From contig CAVXYY010000018.1 in the NCBI GenBank assembly GCA_963766195.1, forward strand, positions 62,001-126,000: a stretch of DNA of 64,000 nucleotides. Reading direction: 5' to 3'. Within the stretch, counting starts at the first letter, position 1; every line of letters starts with the position of its first letter. The DNA is from JAHEFT01 sp963766195 (lineage in GTDB: Bacteria; Pseudomonadota; Gammaproteobacteria; Xanthomonadales; SZUA-36). The position numbers and the translations under genes are program-made. Under the pieces are notes generated by a model. The model was not told the DNA's origin. It searched no databases and was given only the letters and a program-made list of their open reading frames with translations. Shown in pieces: positions 1 to 7,986 of the stretch.

Positions 1-64
1 TGCCATCACCTCCGGGCCGGGATTCCAACCGGTTAAACAAATCGCTAACACAGAACAGAGCTGA
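1..64 (+). CDS. C-terminal fragment of an upstream gene, possibly sHdrB1
   Basis: The frame starting at base 2 is open from the window edge to a TGA at 62-64, giving 20 residues that end in ...KQIANTEQS. The stop lies 13 bp before the start of shdrA, a spacing typical of the rest of this cluster. In known sHdr clusters the gene before shdrA is shdrB1, so this tail may be its end. The fragment carries no diagnostic motif, so the identity comes only from gene order. Confidence 0.4.
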   Translation, partial: AITSGPGFQPVKQIANTEQS

Positions 65-77
65 TCGAGAAACTATC

Positions 78-1127
78 ATGTCAAAACCAATCCTGATTGT
101 AGGCGGCGGACCGGCAGGCCTGGCCGCAGCTCATTCTCTGGCCACCTTCGGGCAGGCCTGTATCCTGGTGGAAAAGGAAGATCGGCTGGGCGGAGCCCCG
201 ATCCTGGAGGGTTACGCCAAGCTTGTTCCGTCCGGTGAATGGGCCAAAGACGCGATCGGCGGAATGGTCGAGCGGGCAACGCAACACGAACTCGTCGATG
301 TGAAGACCGGAGCTACGATCACCTCGTTCAGCGGCGAGGCGGGTAATTTCACCGCAACCCTCTCCAGCGGTGACTCAGTCGACGTGTCCTCGGCGATATT
401 GTGCACGGGCTTCACACACTTCGACTCGGCCAACAAACCCGAGTGGGGTTTCGGCACCTATCCCGACGTGGTGACCACCTCCCAGGTTGAGCAGATGATT
501 TCCTCCGGTCAGGGTGTCCGCTGTCCTTCAGATGGCCGCAAACCCAAGCGTGTGGCGATTTTGTTATGTGTTGGCTCAAGAGACCGGCAGATTGGTCGCG
601 AATGGTGTTCGAAGATCTGTTGCACGGTTTCAGCCAACATGGCGATGGAAATTCGTGAAGAGTTACCGGATTGCCATGTTTACATCTACTACATGGATAT
701 CCGTACTTTTGGTCTGTACGAAACCAAGTACTACTGGAAGAGCCAGGAAGAGTTCAAGGTCAAGTACATCAAGGCCCGTATCGCTGAAGTGACCTCGGAC
801 GGTGAAAAACTGATCGTCAAGGGTGAAGACACCCTGGTCAAGCGGCCGATCACGATTCCATTCGACATGGTCGTGCACGCCATCGGAATGGACCCGAATG
901 TCGACAACGGGACTATCTCGTCGGTATTCGGCGTTGACCTTGAGCCTCACGGCTATATCGGTAAAGCCAACAGCTACAGCGCTTCCGGCCTGACCAACAA
1001 GACCGGCGTATTCGTTGCCGGCGCCGCGACCGGCCCCGAGACCATTGACGACTCCATCGCGCAAGGAAAGGCTGCGGCGATGGCGGCCCTGGAACAACGC
1101 CAGCTCGCAGCCCGGCTGGTCAGTTAG
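78..1127 (+). CDS. shdrA: sHdrA: FAD/Fe-S subunit of sulfur-oxidising heterodisulfide reductase-like complex
   Basis: A 349-residue flavoprotein. The N-terminal dinucleotide-binding motif GGGPAG lies at residues 9-14, and a later GxFVAGAATGPETI-type FAD motif lies near residue 315. A Cys cluster, C164-V-G-S-R-D followed by C177, C181 and C182, matches the CxGSRD and CxxxCC iron-sulfur signature of HdrA proteins. The length fits the short sHdrA form, not methanogen HdrA, which carries extra ferredoxin domains. In sHdr complexes this subunit is thought to pass electrons from the B/C subunits to a cytoplasmic acceptor during sulfane-sulfur oxidation. It is followed 12 bp later by shdrH on the same strand and is part of one operon ending near 4198 or 4765. 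Confidence 0.93.
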   Translation: MSKPILIVGGGPAGLAAAHSLATFGQACILVEKEDRLGGAPILEGYAKLVPSGEWAKDAIGGMVERATQHELVDVKTGATITSFSGEAGNFTATLSSGDSVDVSSAILCTGFTHFDSANKPEWGFGTYPDVVTTSQVEQMISSGQGVRCPSDGRKPKRVAILLCVGSRDRQIGREWCSKICCTVSANMAMEIREELPDCHVYIYYMDIRTFGLYETKYYWKSQEEFKVKYIKARIAEVTSDGEKLIVKGEDTLVKRPITIPFDMVVHAIGMDPNVDNGTISSVFGVDLEPHGYIGKANSYSASGLTNKTGVFVAGAATGPETIDDSIAQGKAAAMAALEQRQLAARLVS

Positions 1128-1139
1128 GGAATCCCGGTT

Positions 1140-2006
1140 TTGGCCTCTTTTTTCCAAGCAAAGCAGTCCCTTGATCCTGTCGTGCTGGAGCGGCCGGTTC
1201 TCGACCTGAGCGGTCCCGTATTGAAGCGGGCTTTCGAAACGCTGGTCCTGGGGACCGAAGCCCAGGGGGGTATTGAATTCTGGACCGACGCGCTCAAGCT
1301 GAAAAGCCGCATGTTTCAGCAGGCCCTGGCCCAGGGCCATCCGGCTGATCTGCCGCTGGAGACGTTCAAAGGCCTGTGCGCGTTCATGGCCAGTGTGCGG
1401 CGCCGTATCGGTCCGTATCTTGAACATTCGGCCTATGGCGAACTGGTTAACGCCATCGCCCTGTTGCTGGAAGACGCCCGGGACACGACCACCACCGACG
1501 CCAGGCTGAAGGCTTTCTGCGCGTGTTTTCCGCAGGACAAAAAGCATCGCTGGGTGCGTGACCTGGGTGCTGAAATCCTGCACGGCGTGGACCCGGAGCG
1601 TTATCCCCTGATGTGCCGCTGGGTTTGGGATCGCACGGCCAACACCGGTGTCATCCGTGAGATCTGGTTCGATGATGAAGTGGACAACATCACGATCAAG
1701 GTCAACGATGGATTCGGCACCTTCCTGATGTTGCGCGAGGAACTCAGCCAGTTCCTGACCGATAACGGCGTGTTCCGCGACGTAATCTGGTACGTGGATT
1801 TGCTGTGCGCCAAGGTGTACGCGGACTATATAGCGGCCCAGGGCGGGGTATACCTGCGGGCGGATTTCTCTGCGCCTGGAGACCCCATGGAACACACGCG
1901 CAGACTGCTTGGCCTGGATGGTGTCCGGGCCGGAAGCGGCCGTACCCGCCTGAAAGCCATCAGCGGTGAGGCTTTTGTGATTGATGACACGAACTTGCTG
2001 GATTGA
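1140..2006 (+). CDS. shdrH: sHdrH: conserved protein of the sHdr cluster
   Basis: A 288-residue soluble protein at the position always taken by the 'hyp' gene between shdrA and shdrC2 in bacterial sHdr clusters, which is the main reason for the name. The start is a TTG preceded by AGGGA about 9 bp upstream; the first ATG in frame is near 1309 and would remove about 56 conserved-looking residues. I see no signal peptide, membrane segment or Fe-S motif. Cysteines are few (around residues 80, 122-124, 161 and 224). Its biochemical role is unknown. It is followed after 3 bp by shdrC2. Confidence 0.85.
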   Translation: MASFFQAKQSLDPVVLERPVLDLSGPVLKRAFETLVLGTEAQGGIEFWTDALKLKSRMFQQALAQGHPADLPLETFKGLCAFMASVRRRIGPYLEHSAYGELVNAIALLLEDARDTTTTDARLKAFCACFPQDKKHRWVRDLGAEILHGVDPERYPLMCRWVWDRTANTGVIREIWFDDEVDNITIKVNDGFGTFLMLREELSQFLTDNGVFRDVIWYVDLLCAKVYADYIAAQGGVYLRADFSAPGDPMEHTRRLLGLDGVRAGSGRTRLKAISGEAFVIDDTNLLD

Positions 2007-2009
2007 AAA

Positions 2010-2789
2010 ATGCCCATTCATGAAAAATCCCTGATCCGCCCTGAGAACCTGCATGTGCAAGAGAACATCGAGGTCGAGGGTGTGGACGTTTCCGGTCACT
2101 GGAGCACCTTCATCGAGACCCGGGTCGTTGCTGATTACAACGAGGCGATGGAAGAGGAAATTGCTGCGTTGCCGGGTGGTGAATTCATTCATCGCTGCTG
2201 GCAATGCGGCTCCTGCACGAATGCCTGCACGGTCCACGCACTCAACGCGGACTTCAACCCGCGCTACTGGATTTACCTGATCCGGACCGGCATGGAATCA
2301 GAGCTGCTGCGCGACAAGGACATCATCTGGCAGTGTGTCTCCTGCAACAAGTGCACCTATGCCTGCCCGCGCGACGTGGTTCCGGAAGCCGTGATGAAAG
2401 CGACCGCGCATTGGCTGGAACTCAAGGGCCATACGCCGAGATCCCATTCGACCATTTTTGACGACATCTTCAGCGAGCAGGTCATCGCGACCGGAAAGAT
2501 CGAGGACGGCCGCACCATCAAGCGCTTTTTCAAGCAGACCGGCCAGGCTTTGCGGCAACCGTGGCTGGAGCAAATGGTCTTCAGCCTGCTGCGAAACCTG
2601 CCCATCGGCCTGCTTACCCGGATGGGTCTTGCCAGCGTTATCGCGCCAAAAACCCGCGGCTGGTCCGGCGCCCGCGATGCCATCAGGGAGTATGTTTCGG
2701 AACAGGAAAGCCACCATCGCGCCGCATTGGGCCTCGATGAACTGGTGCAAATGGCCGAAACCGAATTGAAATCCGGCGCGGCCAAATAA
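2010..2789 (+). CDS. shdrC2: sHdrC2: ferredoxin-type subunit with two [4Fe-4S] clusters
   Basis: A 259-residue HdrC-family protein. Two classical [4Fe-4S] motifs are complete: C63-xx-C66-xx-C69-xxx-C73 and C109-xx-C112-xx-C115-xxx-C119-P. In Hdr complexes subunit C relays electrons between the catalytic B subunit and flavoprotein A. The C-terminal half (residues 130-259) is helical with no membrane span, as expected for a soluble sHdr complex rather than membrane HdrDE. The gene begins 3 bp after shdrH and 27 bp before shdrB2, so co-transcription is very likely. Confidence 0.92.
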   Translation: MPIHEKSLIRPENLHVQENIEVEGVDVSGHWSTFIETRVVADYNEAMEEEIAALPGGEFIHRCWQCGSCTNACTVHALNADFNPRYWIYLIRTGMESELLRDKDIIWQCVSCNKCTYACPRDVVPEAVMKATAHWLELKGHTPRSHSTIFDDIFSEQVIATGKIEDGRTIKRFFKQTGQALRQPWLEQMVFSLLRNLPIGLLTRMGLASVIAPKTRGWSGARDAIREYVSEQESHHRAALGLDELVQMAETELKSGAAK

Positions 2790-2816
2790 GCGTCGCCCGT
2801 AACCAGGAACACATTT

Positions 2817-3767
2817 ATGTCCGATAAAAAAGCTGGCTCCAAAAAAGACAAGTACCGGGAAGTGGCTTACTACCCGGGGTGTGCGCTCGAGGGTACCGGC
2901 CACGCCTATAACCGGTCCACCAAGGCTCTGGGCAAGAAGCTGGGGTTGAAGCTCAGGGAAGTGGACAACTGGAACTGTTGCGGGGCGATGGAAGTAAAAA
3001 ATATCGACCCAAAACTCCAGACCTACCTTTCCTCCCGCGTGATGTCGATCGCCGCCAACACCATGAAAATGGACGTGGTCATGGCGCCGTGTAACGGTTG
3101 CTATCACAATCTCAAGAAGGCGGAATACGATCTGAAGAATGACGAAAAGTCGAAAGAAGTTGTTGATCGCCTGTCAAAGAAAGCGGGCCACGAGACCTAC
3201 CAGGCGGGCCAGGTGGAAACCATCCACGCGCTGGACTGGGTGAAAGAGTCCATCGGTGAGGAGGGTTTGAAAGAACGCGTCAAGAATTCGCTGAAGGGAA
3301 TCAAGATCGCAAACTATTACGGCTGCATGTACACCCGGCCGCGGCACATTTTTCCTGAAAAGGACTCCGGACCGGGTAGCGAATCCACCTCCCGGCCCCA
3401 CTTCATGGATGACCTGCTGGATGCCGCAGGGGCTACGAGCGTCGACTTTCCGTTGAAAACCGCCTGTTGTGGCGGTGCCCATACGCTGTCGGACAGCGAC
3501 ACGTCGACCCGGTTGGTGGCGAATATCCTGCGGACCGCGGAGGCTGCCGGGGCAGAAGTGATCGCGACCGAATGTCCAACCTGCCACAGTGGCCTGGAAA
3601 TGCACCAGATCCGCGCTGAGAAAACCCTGGGCATAAAGACCAACGTCAAGATCATCTACTTCACACAGTTGCTGGGTATGGCCCTTGGGCTGAAGCCGAA
3701 GCAGGTGGGTTTGCACGAGAACGTATCGGATTCATTCGCCTTCGTGAAAGCCAAGGGACTGGCGTGA
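2817..3767 (+). CDS. shdrB2: sHdrB2: CCG-domain subunit, putative sulfur-binding catalytic subunit
   Basis: A 316-residue protein with two CCG domains. The first comprises C22, C54-C55-G and C92-xx-C95. The second comprises C170, C217-C218-G and C253-xx-C256. CCG domains bind the noncubane [4Fe-4S] clusters that cleave disulfides in HdrB. Here both cysteine sets are complete. A Lys-rich N-terminus (residues 4-13) precedes the fold. Within the sHdr complex it is the likely site where LbpA-bound sulfur is handled. Its stop codon overlaps the GTG of the next gene (GTGA), which suggests translational coupling. Confidence 0.92.
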   Translation: MSDKKAGSKKDKYREVAYYPGCALEGTGHAYNRSTKALGKKLGLKLREVDNWNCCGAMEVKNIDPKLQTYLSSRVMSIAANTMKMDVVMAPCNGCYHNLKKAEYDLKNDEKSKEVVDRLSKKAGHETYQAGQVETIHALDWVKESIGEEGLKERVKNSLKGIKIANYYGCMYTRPRHIFPEKDSGPGSESTSRPHFMDDLLDAAGATSVDFPLKTACCGGAHTLSDSDTSTRLVANILRTAEAAGAEVIATECPTCHSGLEMHQIRAEKTLGIKTNVKIIYFTQLLGMALGLKPKQVGLHENVSDSFAFVKAKGLA

Positions 3768-4198
3768 CGGGTCTTGCAGAAATCGGTGTCCGTCTCGACG
3801 AACTGATCGCCGGGCCACCGGCACCCGCGGACGCCGGTGAGTTGCTCGCCCTGGGCGAACAGGCCCTGGAGCAGTGGGTCATCGCCCGCGGAAAAAAGCC
3901 CACACAGGACCAGCGCGAGGGTTTCCGCCTGCTCGCACTGCATCACCAGGGGGCGGAAAAAGAACCGAGCTTCAATGCCTGTCGCGAGACCTGCCGTGAG
4001 CTCGTTTATCATTACAATTTGCTGACCCTGCAGCCGGATCACCCGGAATCGGCTCAGCGCGCGTGCATGATGGGGTGGGTCGTAAATCACCTGTTCCTGT
4101 TCATCAGCGGCAAAATGGAAACCGAACAACTGGGCGATTTCTGCTGTGCGTCAAAACCTGTGCGGGAAACGGTTGACGCAGAGACGAATGCCCAGTAA
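3764..4198 (+). CDS. Small Cys-rich protein coupled to shdrB2
   Basis: A 144-residue soluble protein with no family I recognise. It starts at a GTG that overlaps the shdrB2 stop by 4 bp. The N-terminal 60 residues are helical and Ala/Leu/Glu-rich. The middle carries C73-RET-C77 followed by H83, then C101 and a C127-C128 pair, so it could bind a metal or accept sulfur. It lies between shdrB2 and lbpA, and its tight overlap implies a job in the sHdr pathway. That job is inferred only from position. Confidence 0.75.
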   Translation: MTGLAEIGVRLDELIAGPPAPADAGELLALGEQALEQWVIARGKKPTQDQREGFRLLALHHQGAEKEPSFNACRETCRELVYHYNLLTLQPDHPESAQRACMMGWVVNHLFLFISGKMETEQLGDFCCASKPVRETVDAETNAQ

Positions 4199-4206
4199 AA
4201 AAGAAT

Positions 4207-4245
4207 GCAAACCTGGCTGGCGCAGCCAGGAGGTTTGCCAGTTTT
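4207..4245 (+). terminator. Stem-loop after the sHdr genes, possible terminator or processing site
   Basis: Just past the stop at 4198, GCAAACCT...AGGTTTGC and CCTGGCTG...CAGCCAGG arms can form an imperfect stem over 4207-4238, followed by TTTT at 4242-4245. A second hairpin, CCGCAAC-tct-GTTGCGG (4268-4284), sits in the leader before lbpA. Either could partly terminate or stabilise the sHdr message and give lbpA a different expression level. Confidence 0.5.
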
Positions 4246-4327
4246 ATCCGTCGAGTGAAGCCGCCTTCCGCAACTCTGTTGCGGGAGCAGGGAAGCGAGA
4301 CACAATTACATTGAGGAGACCCTGATT

Positions 4328-4765
4328 ATGCCAACGGTTCGAGGATGTAACCTTCCGGATGATTTGCTCTACGACGTCGATAACCACACCTGGTTCACGG
4401 AGGTCGGAGACGGCACCGTCAGGCTTGGAATGACAGCCATCGCCACGGCGATGGCCGGACAGCTGGTGGCTTTCACGCCGAAGAAAGTGGGCCGCTCGGT
4501 TCAGGCCGGCCGGTCCTGTGCCACGGTCGAATCGGGTAAGTGGGTCGGGCCGGCAAAATCCGCAGCCGGCGGCGAAGTGGTCGGTGTCAACGAAGCCCTG
4601 CTGTCCAACCCCAGCCTGGCCAATGCCGATCCCTATGCGGCCTGGCTGGTTCAATTGAAACCGGATGATTGGGACAGCGTCAAAGCCGGCCTGACACCCG
4701 GAAGCGCGGTCGCCGGGCCGTACGAGGCCAAGATGGCTTCGGAAGGTTTCGAAGGCTGCGCCTGA
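4328..4765 (+). CDS. lbpA: LbpA: lipoate-binding protein of the sHdr pathway
   Basis: A 145-residue GcvH-like protein. The lipoyl attachment site is the ESGKW motif, with K71 as the modified lysine. In sHdr organisms a dedicated lipoate-binding protein carries sulfur intermediates for the sHdr complex and is distinct from the glycine cleavage H protein. Position directly after the sHdr genes and absence of gcvT or gcvP nearby favour LbpA. A strong GAGGAG ribosome site lies 9 bp before the ATG. C7, C64 and a penultimate Cys near the C-terminus are unusual extras. The lipoate-attaching enzymes are not in this window. Confidence 0.92.
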   Translation: MPTVRGCNLPDDLLYDVDNHTWFTEVGDGTVRLGMTAIATAMAGQLVAFTPKKVGRSVQAGRSCATVESGKWVGPAKSAAGGEVVGVNEALLSNPSLANADPYAAWLVQLKPDDWDSVKAGLTPGSAVAGPYEAKMASEGFEGCA

Positions 4766-4766
4766 T

Positions 4767-4792
4767 GTTGGAGCCCGCCATGCGGGCGATTT
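4767..4792 (+). repeat. REP-like palindrome, copy 1
   Basis: GTTGGAGC-CCGCCATGCGGG-CGATT. The core GCCCGC-cat-GCGGGC is a perfect 6-bp stem. It belongs to the family also found at 9468, 16741, 35472, 37284, 57282 and 63467 (outer GGAGC...GCGATT, variable self-complementary centre). It lies 2 bp past the lbpA stop, so it may also act as a 3' end stabiliser. Confidence 0.65.
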
Positions 4793-4815
4793 AACCCCAA
4801 ACCGTGAGTCATCCC

Positions 4816-4868
4816 GTTTGCCCAAGGGGATTGGCAAACGATATTCACGCGTGCATCATTATGTGAAT
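4816..4868. promoter_or_regulatory. Inverted repeats before the alkane monooxygenase gene
   Basis: GTTTGCC (4816-4822) and GGCAAAC (4833-4839) form a 7-bp inverted repeat with a 10-bp centre. ATTCAC (4843-4848) and GTGAAT (4863-4868) form a second pair that runs into the start codon. Either may be an operator for the AlkB gene, but no clear -35/-10 pair is visible and no regulator is adjacent. An ATG at 4861 is followed at once by TGA, so translation must begin at 4867. Confidence 0.25.
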
Positions 4869-6015
4869 GAAAACGTTCACTTTTGATGATCCCTTGCTCG
4901 GCCGGATCAGTTACGTAGATAGAAAGCGCTACCTGTGGCTGTTTTCTGCGCTGTTCCCGCTGATACCACTGATTGGCATGGGGCTGATGGAGTGGAGCGG
5001 CCTGGAATGGACGTTGTGGATACCCCTGGTTTTTCTTTACCTGGTGATACCGCTGCTGGATTACCTGTTTCCCAACGACAGCAGCAATCCCCCTGAGCAG
5101 GTTGTGCCGCAACTGGAAGCGGATACCTATTACCGCATGCTCAACCATCTGACGGTTCCCCTGCATTTCCTGATCCTGTTCGCCGGCGCCTGGTTTGTCG
5201 CTGAAAACCCGCTTGGCTGGTCAGGGCTGCTGGCGATCAGCCTCACGGTAGGCGCCATCAGCGGTTTTGGCATCAATACCGGGCACGAACTGGGCCACAA
5301 GAAAGAGCGATCAGACCGCCTGGCGGCACGGCTGGTGCTGGCCGTCCCCTTTTACGGGCACTTTTCTTCCGAACATAACGCCGGGCACCACAGCGAGGTC
5401 GCGACGCCGGAAGACAGTGCCAGCGCCCGTTTCGGGGAAAGCATCTACCGTTTCGTTCTGCGGGAGATCCCCGGGGGCCTCAGGCGCGGCTGGCAACTGG
5501 AAAGCGAACGCCTGAAACGTCGCGGTTTCAGCACCTGGACCTGGCGAAATGAAATTCTGCAATCGTACGCGGTATCGGTTTTGCTGTACGGCGGCCTGGT
5601 GCTGGCCTTTGGCGCGGTGATCCTGCCCTATTTACTGATCCAGACCGCGTTCGCCTGGTGGCAACTGACCAGCGCGAATTATGTTGAACATTATGGCTTG
5701 CTCAGGCAAAAAGGCCCGGATGGCCGCTACGAACGCTGCAAGCCGCATCATTCATGGAACGCCAACCACACTGCGTCCAACCTGGTGTTGTTCCACCTCG
5801 AACGTCATTCGGATCATCACGCATTTGCCGCGCGAAGGTATCAGTCATTGCGGCATTACGATGACGTACCCCAGTTGCCCAGCGGCTACTTCGGCATGTT
5901 CCTGCTGTCCTATGTCCCGCCGCTGTGGCGCCGGGTGATGGACCCGAAAGTTTTGGCGCTGGTGGATGGCGACTTGGGCCGGGTCAATACCGGCTATGCC
6001 GCGGTACGCAGTTAA
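4867..6015 (+). CDS. alkB: AlkB-type alkane 1-monooxygenase (membrane non-heme di-iron hydroxylase)
   Basis: A 382-residue integral membrane protein of the AlkB family, close to the usual length of about 400. The histidine boxes are complete: HELGH at 140-144, EHNAGHH at 169-175, LERHSDHH at 311-318, plus the AlkB-specific NYVEHYGL at 271-278, which separates it from fatty-acid desaturases and xylene monooxygenase. Hydrophobic stretches near 22-42, 48-67, 97-112, 118-136 and 235-262 are the membrane helices. It hydroxylates the terminal carbon of alkanes using electrons from rubredoxin. No rubredoxin or rubredoxin reductase gene is present nearby, so partners must be elsewhere. No strong ribosome site is seen. 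Confidence 0.92.
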   Translation: MKTFTFDDPLLGRISYVDRKRYLWLFSALFPLIPLIGMGLMEWSGLEWTLWIPLVFLYLVIPLLDYLFPNDSSNPPEQVVPQLEADTYYRMLNHLTVPLHFLILFAGAWFVAENPLGWSGLLAISLTVGAISGFGINTGHELGHKKERSDRLAARLVLAVPFYGHFSSEHNAGHHSEVATPEDSASARFGESIYRFVLREIPGGLRRGWQLESERLKRRGFSTWTWRNEILQSYAVSVLLYGGLVLAFGAVILPYLLIQTAFAWWQLTSANYVEHYGLLRQKGPDGRYERCKPHHSWNANHTASNLVLFHLERHSDHHAFAARRYQSLRHYDDVPQLPSGYFGMFLLSYVPPLWRRVMDPKVLALVDGDLGRVNTGYAAVRS

Positions 6016-6114
6016 GCGTTAATCTGCCCGCACTACCCCGGGTGGACTCCAGGATTTCAGGGGCGGCTAATCTGACGTTCAGACGACTACTGGTCAAAGC
6101 CGGGCACAAAAGGT

Positions 6115-7854
6115 TCAGCCTTTTACGCTGGACTCCGGTACGGAAAAGAACTTCAACGCTTCGAGTTCCGAATCAGCATGGTGCTGTTGTGGCGGCTTTT
6201 GTGCGGCCAGTTCCTGCGCCAGGTGCTTTGCATAATCCAGGAATCCCGAGTACAGCATCGTGCGTTCCGCGGCGCTCAGGGTGCGCGACTGGTAGCCGGT
6301 GCATTCCAGGGCCGCCTCGAGTGAAAACCCTTCCATGCATCCACAATCTGCCTTGTGCAGCCACGCGCCGGTATGCATGTCGAAGTCATACAAGGACAGG
6401 AAGTGGTAGCCCTGTTCAGCGACAAACTCGATCGCGTCGAGGATGAAATCAGCCTCGATGTTGTCCATCGTGTAGTGCAGGCTGATCCGGCACCAGCCCG
6501 GCTTGATGCCGCAAAAGCCCTTCTTTATCCATTTACGGTACTGTTCGGATTTCTCGAAATCGATATCCAGCAGCCGGTGCCCATAGGGCCCGGCACAGGA
6601 ACAACCGGCCCTGGACTGGATGCCGAACAGGTCGTTCAACAGCGAGGTGACAAATTTGGGATGCAGGTATTTGCCCGAAGGGTCTTTCAGGTTGAACGAA
6701 ACGATACTGATGCGGCGTTCTGCATCGGGATTACCGAGTATTTCGATATTTGGATTGCCCTGCCAGCGCTTGAACGTTCGCTGCAGCAGTTCACGTTCAC
6801 GTTTTTCAATCGCGGCAACACCAATCTGATCCTTGATCTGGAACGCGAGACCGGCTTTCAGAATTTGCAGCACACCCGGAGTACCGGCTTTTTCCCGCTC
6901 TTCGATATCGACGATAAAATCCTGGCTGGTCGGGCCGACATAATCCACGGTACCCCCGGCGCTCACGCTGGGTGGCAATTCGGGGTGGTAAATGCGCTGG
7001 TTAAAGACCAGCACACCACTGGCGCCCGGGCCGCCGAGGAACTTGTGCGGGGAAATGAAGATCGCGTCCAGTGATGCATCGCCTGGATATTTTCCTTCCG
7101 CCGGGTTCATGTCAATTTCGACGTAAGGTGCACTGGCGGCATAATCGAAACAGGCGATCGCGCCATGGCGGTGCAAAAGGGCCGCGATTTCCGGCACCGG
7201 CGTACGCATCCCGGTGACGTTGGAAGCCGCCGAAAATGATCCGATACGCATACGGCCCTGGTAAGCCGGTTCCTGCAGCAGGGCCTCGAGGTGGGCAAGG
7301 TCCACGGAGCCGTTGGCGTCGAGGCGCACTTCGACTACCGTCGCCAGGTTTTCCCGCCAGGAGATTTCATTGGAATGATGCTCATACGGGCCGACAAAAA
7401 CGACCGGTTGCCGGGCCTGCAGGAATTCACTGAACGCGGCGTGCGCTTCCGCGCCGAGCGCTTCCTCCATCATCCGGGTCAGGTTCTGCCGGGTGGCGGG
7501 CGGAAGGGCAACTCCGACGATCTGTTGCAGCTTGTCGATCGCACCGGTGGCGCCGGTACCCACGCAGATGATCCGCCCGTCCGGTCCGGCATTCACCGAC
7601 TGCTTGATGGCGTGCTCTGCCGCCTCGAGCAAACGGGTCATCGAGCGGCCGCTGATGTCGTCCTCGGTGTGCGTATTGGCGTAGATTCTCTGCAGGTTCT
7701 GGATGTACTTTTCGATCATCGCGAGGCAACGCCCCGAGGCGGTGTAATCTGCGTAAACCATCAGGCGCTCGCCGAACGGTGTGGTGACCGAGGCGTCGGC
7801 GCCGATGATCTGGCTGCGAAGGAAATCAAAATTCAGGCTGCAATTCGTGTTCAT
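6115..7854 (-). CDS. Aminotransferase class V-fold PLP enzyme with C-terminal extension
   Basis: 579 residues from the ATG at 7854. The frame stays open upstream to 8142, but that would run into gabD, so the internal start is chosen; an ATG at 7913 is a second option. The class V (cysteine desulfurase/selenocysteine lyase-like) fold is shown by the early YADYTASG motif, GTGATGA near residue 110, and SPHKFLGGPG with the PLP lysine K271. The last 90-100 residues, with a CGCMEG motif and a His/Gln-rich tail, go beyond the normal fold. The substrate cannot be told. It is divergent from gabD and convergent with alkB. Confidence 0.8.
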   Translation of the reverse strand: MNTNCSLNFDFLRSQIIGADASVTTPFGERLMVYADYTASGRCLAMIEKYIQNLQRIYANTHTEDDISGRSMTRLLEAAEHAIKQSVNAGPDGRIICVGTGATGAIDKLQQIVGVALPPATRQNLTRMMEEALGAEAHAAFSEFLQARQPVVFVGPYEHHSNEISWRENLATVVEVRLDANGSVDLAHLEALLQEPAYQGRMRIGSFSAASNVTGMRTPVPEIAALLHRHGAIACFDYAASAPYVEIDMNPAEGKYPGDASLDAIFISPHKFLGGPGASGVLVFNQRIYHPELPPSVSAGGTVDYVGPTSQDFIVDIEEREKAGTPGVLQILKAGLAFQIKDQIGVAAIEKRERELLQRTFKRWQGNPNIEILGNPDAERRISIVSFNLKDPSGKYLHPKFVTSLLNDLFGIQSRAGCSCAGPYGHRLLDIDFEKSEQYRKWIKKGFCGIKPGWCRISLHYTMDNIEADFILDAIEFVAEQGYHFLSLYDFDMHTGAWLHKADCGCMEGFSLEAALECTGYQSRTLSAAERTMLYSGFLDYAKHLAQELAAQKPPQQHHADSELEALKFFSVPESSVKG

Positions 7855-7986
7855 GGACGGTATTTTACCCGTGTTTTCCGTGTTGGAGGTTCCCTGATTG
7901 ACCGCGGGCATTGAATAATGGTGCGGGAACCGCCAGTCTACTAGAATCAACCTCTTTGAAGTCGTCAACACGACAGGACATTCATC

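Noticed and set aside
663..2237. 524-codon open frame on the minus strand
   Set aside because: Lies antisense to shdrA and shdrH, which have Fe-S motifs or conserved context; its sequence is compositionally odd with no motifs. Typical shadow in GC-rich DNA.
1..4198. Methanogen-type heterodisulfide reductase
   Set aside because: HdrA is short with no ferredoxin insert, and gene order A-H-C2-B2 plus LbpA is that of sulfur oxidisers.
4328..4765. Glycine cleavage H protein (GcvH)
   Set aside because: Fold and lipoyl lysine fit, but there is no gcvT/gcvP and the gene follows sHdr genes, so LbpA is the better name.
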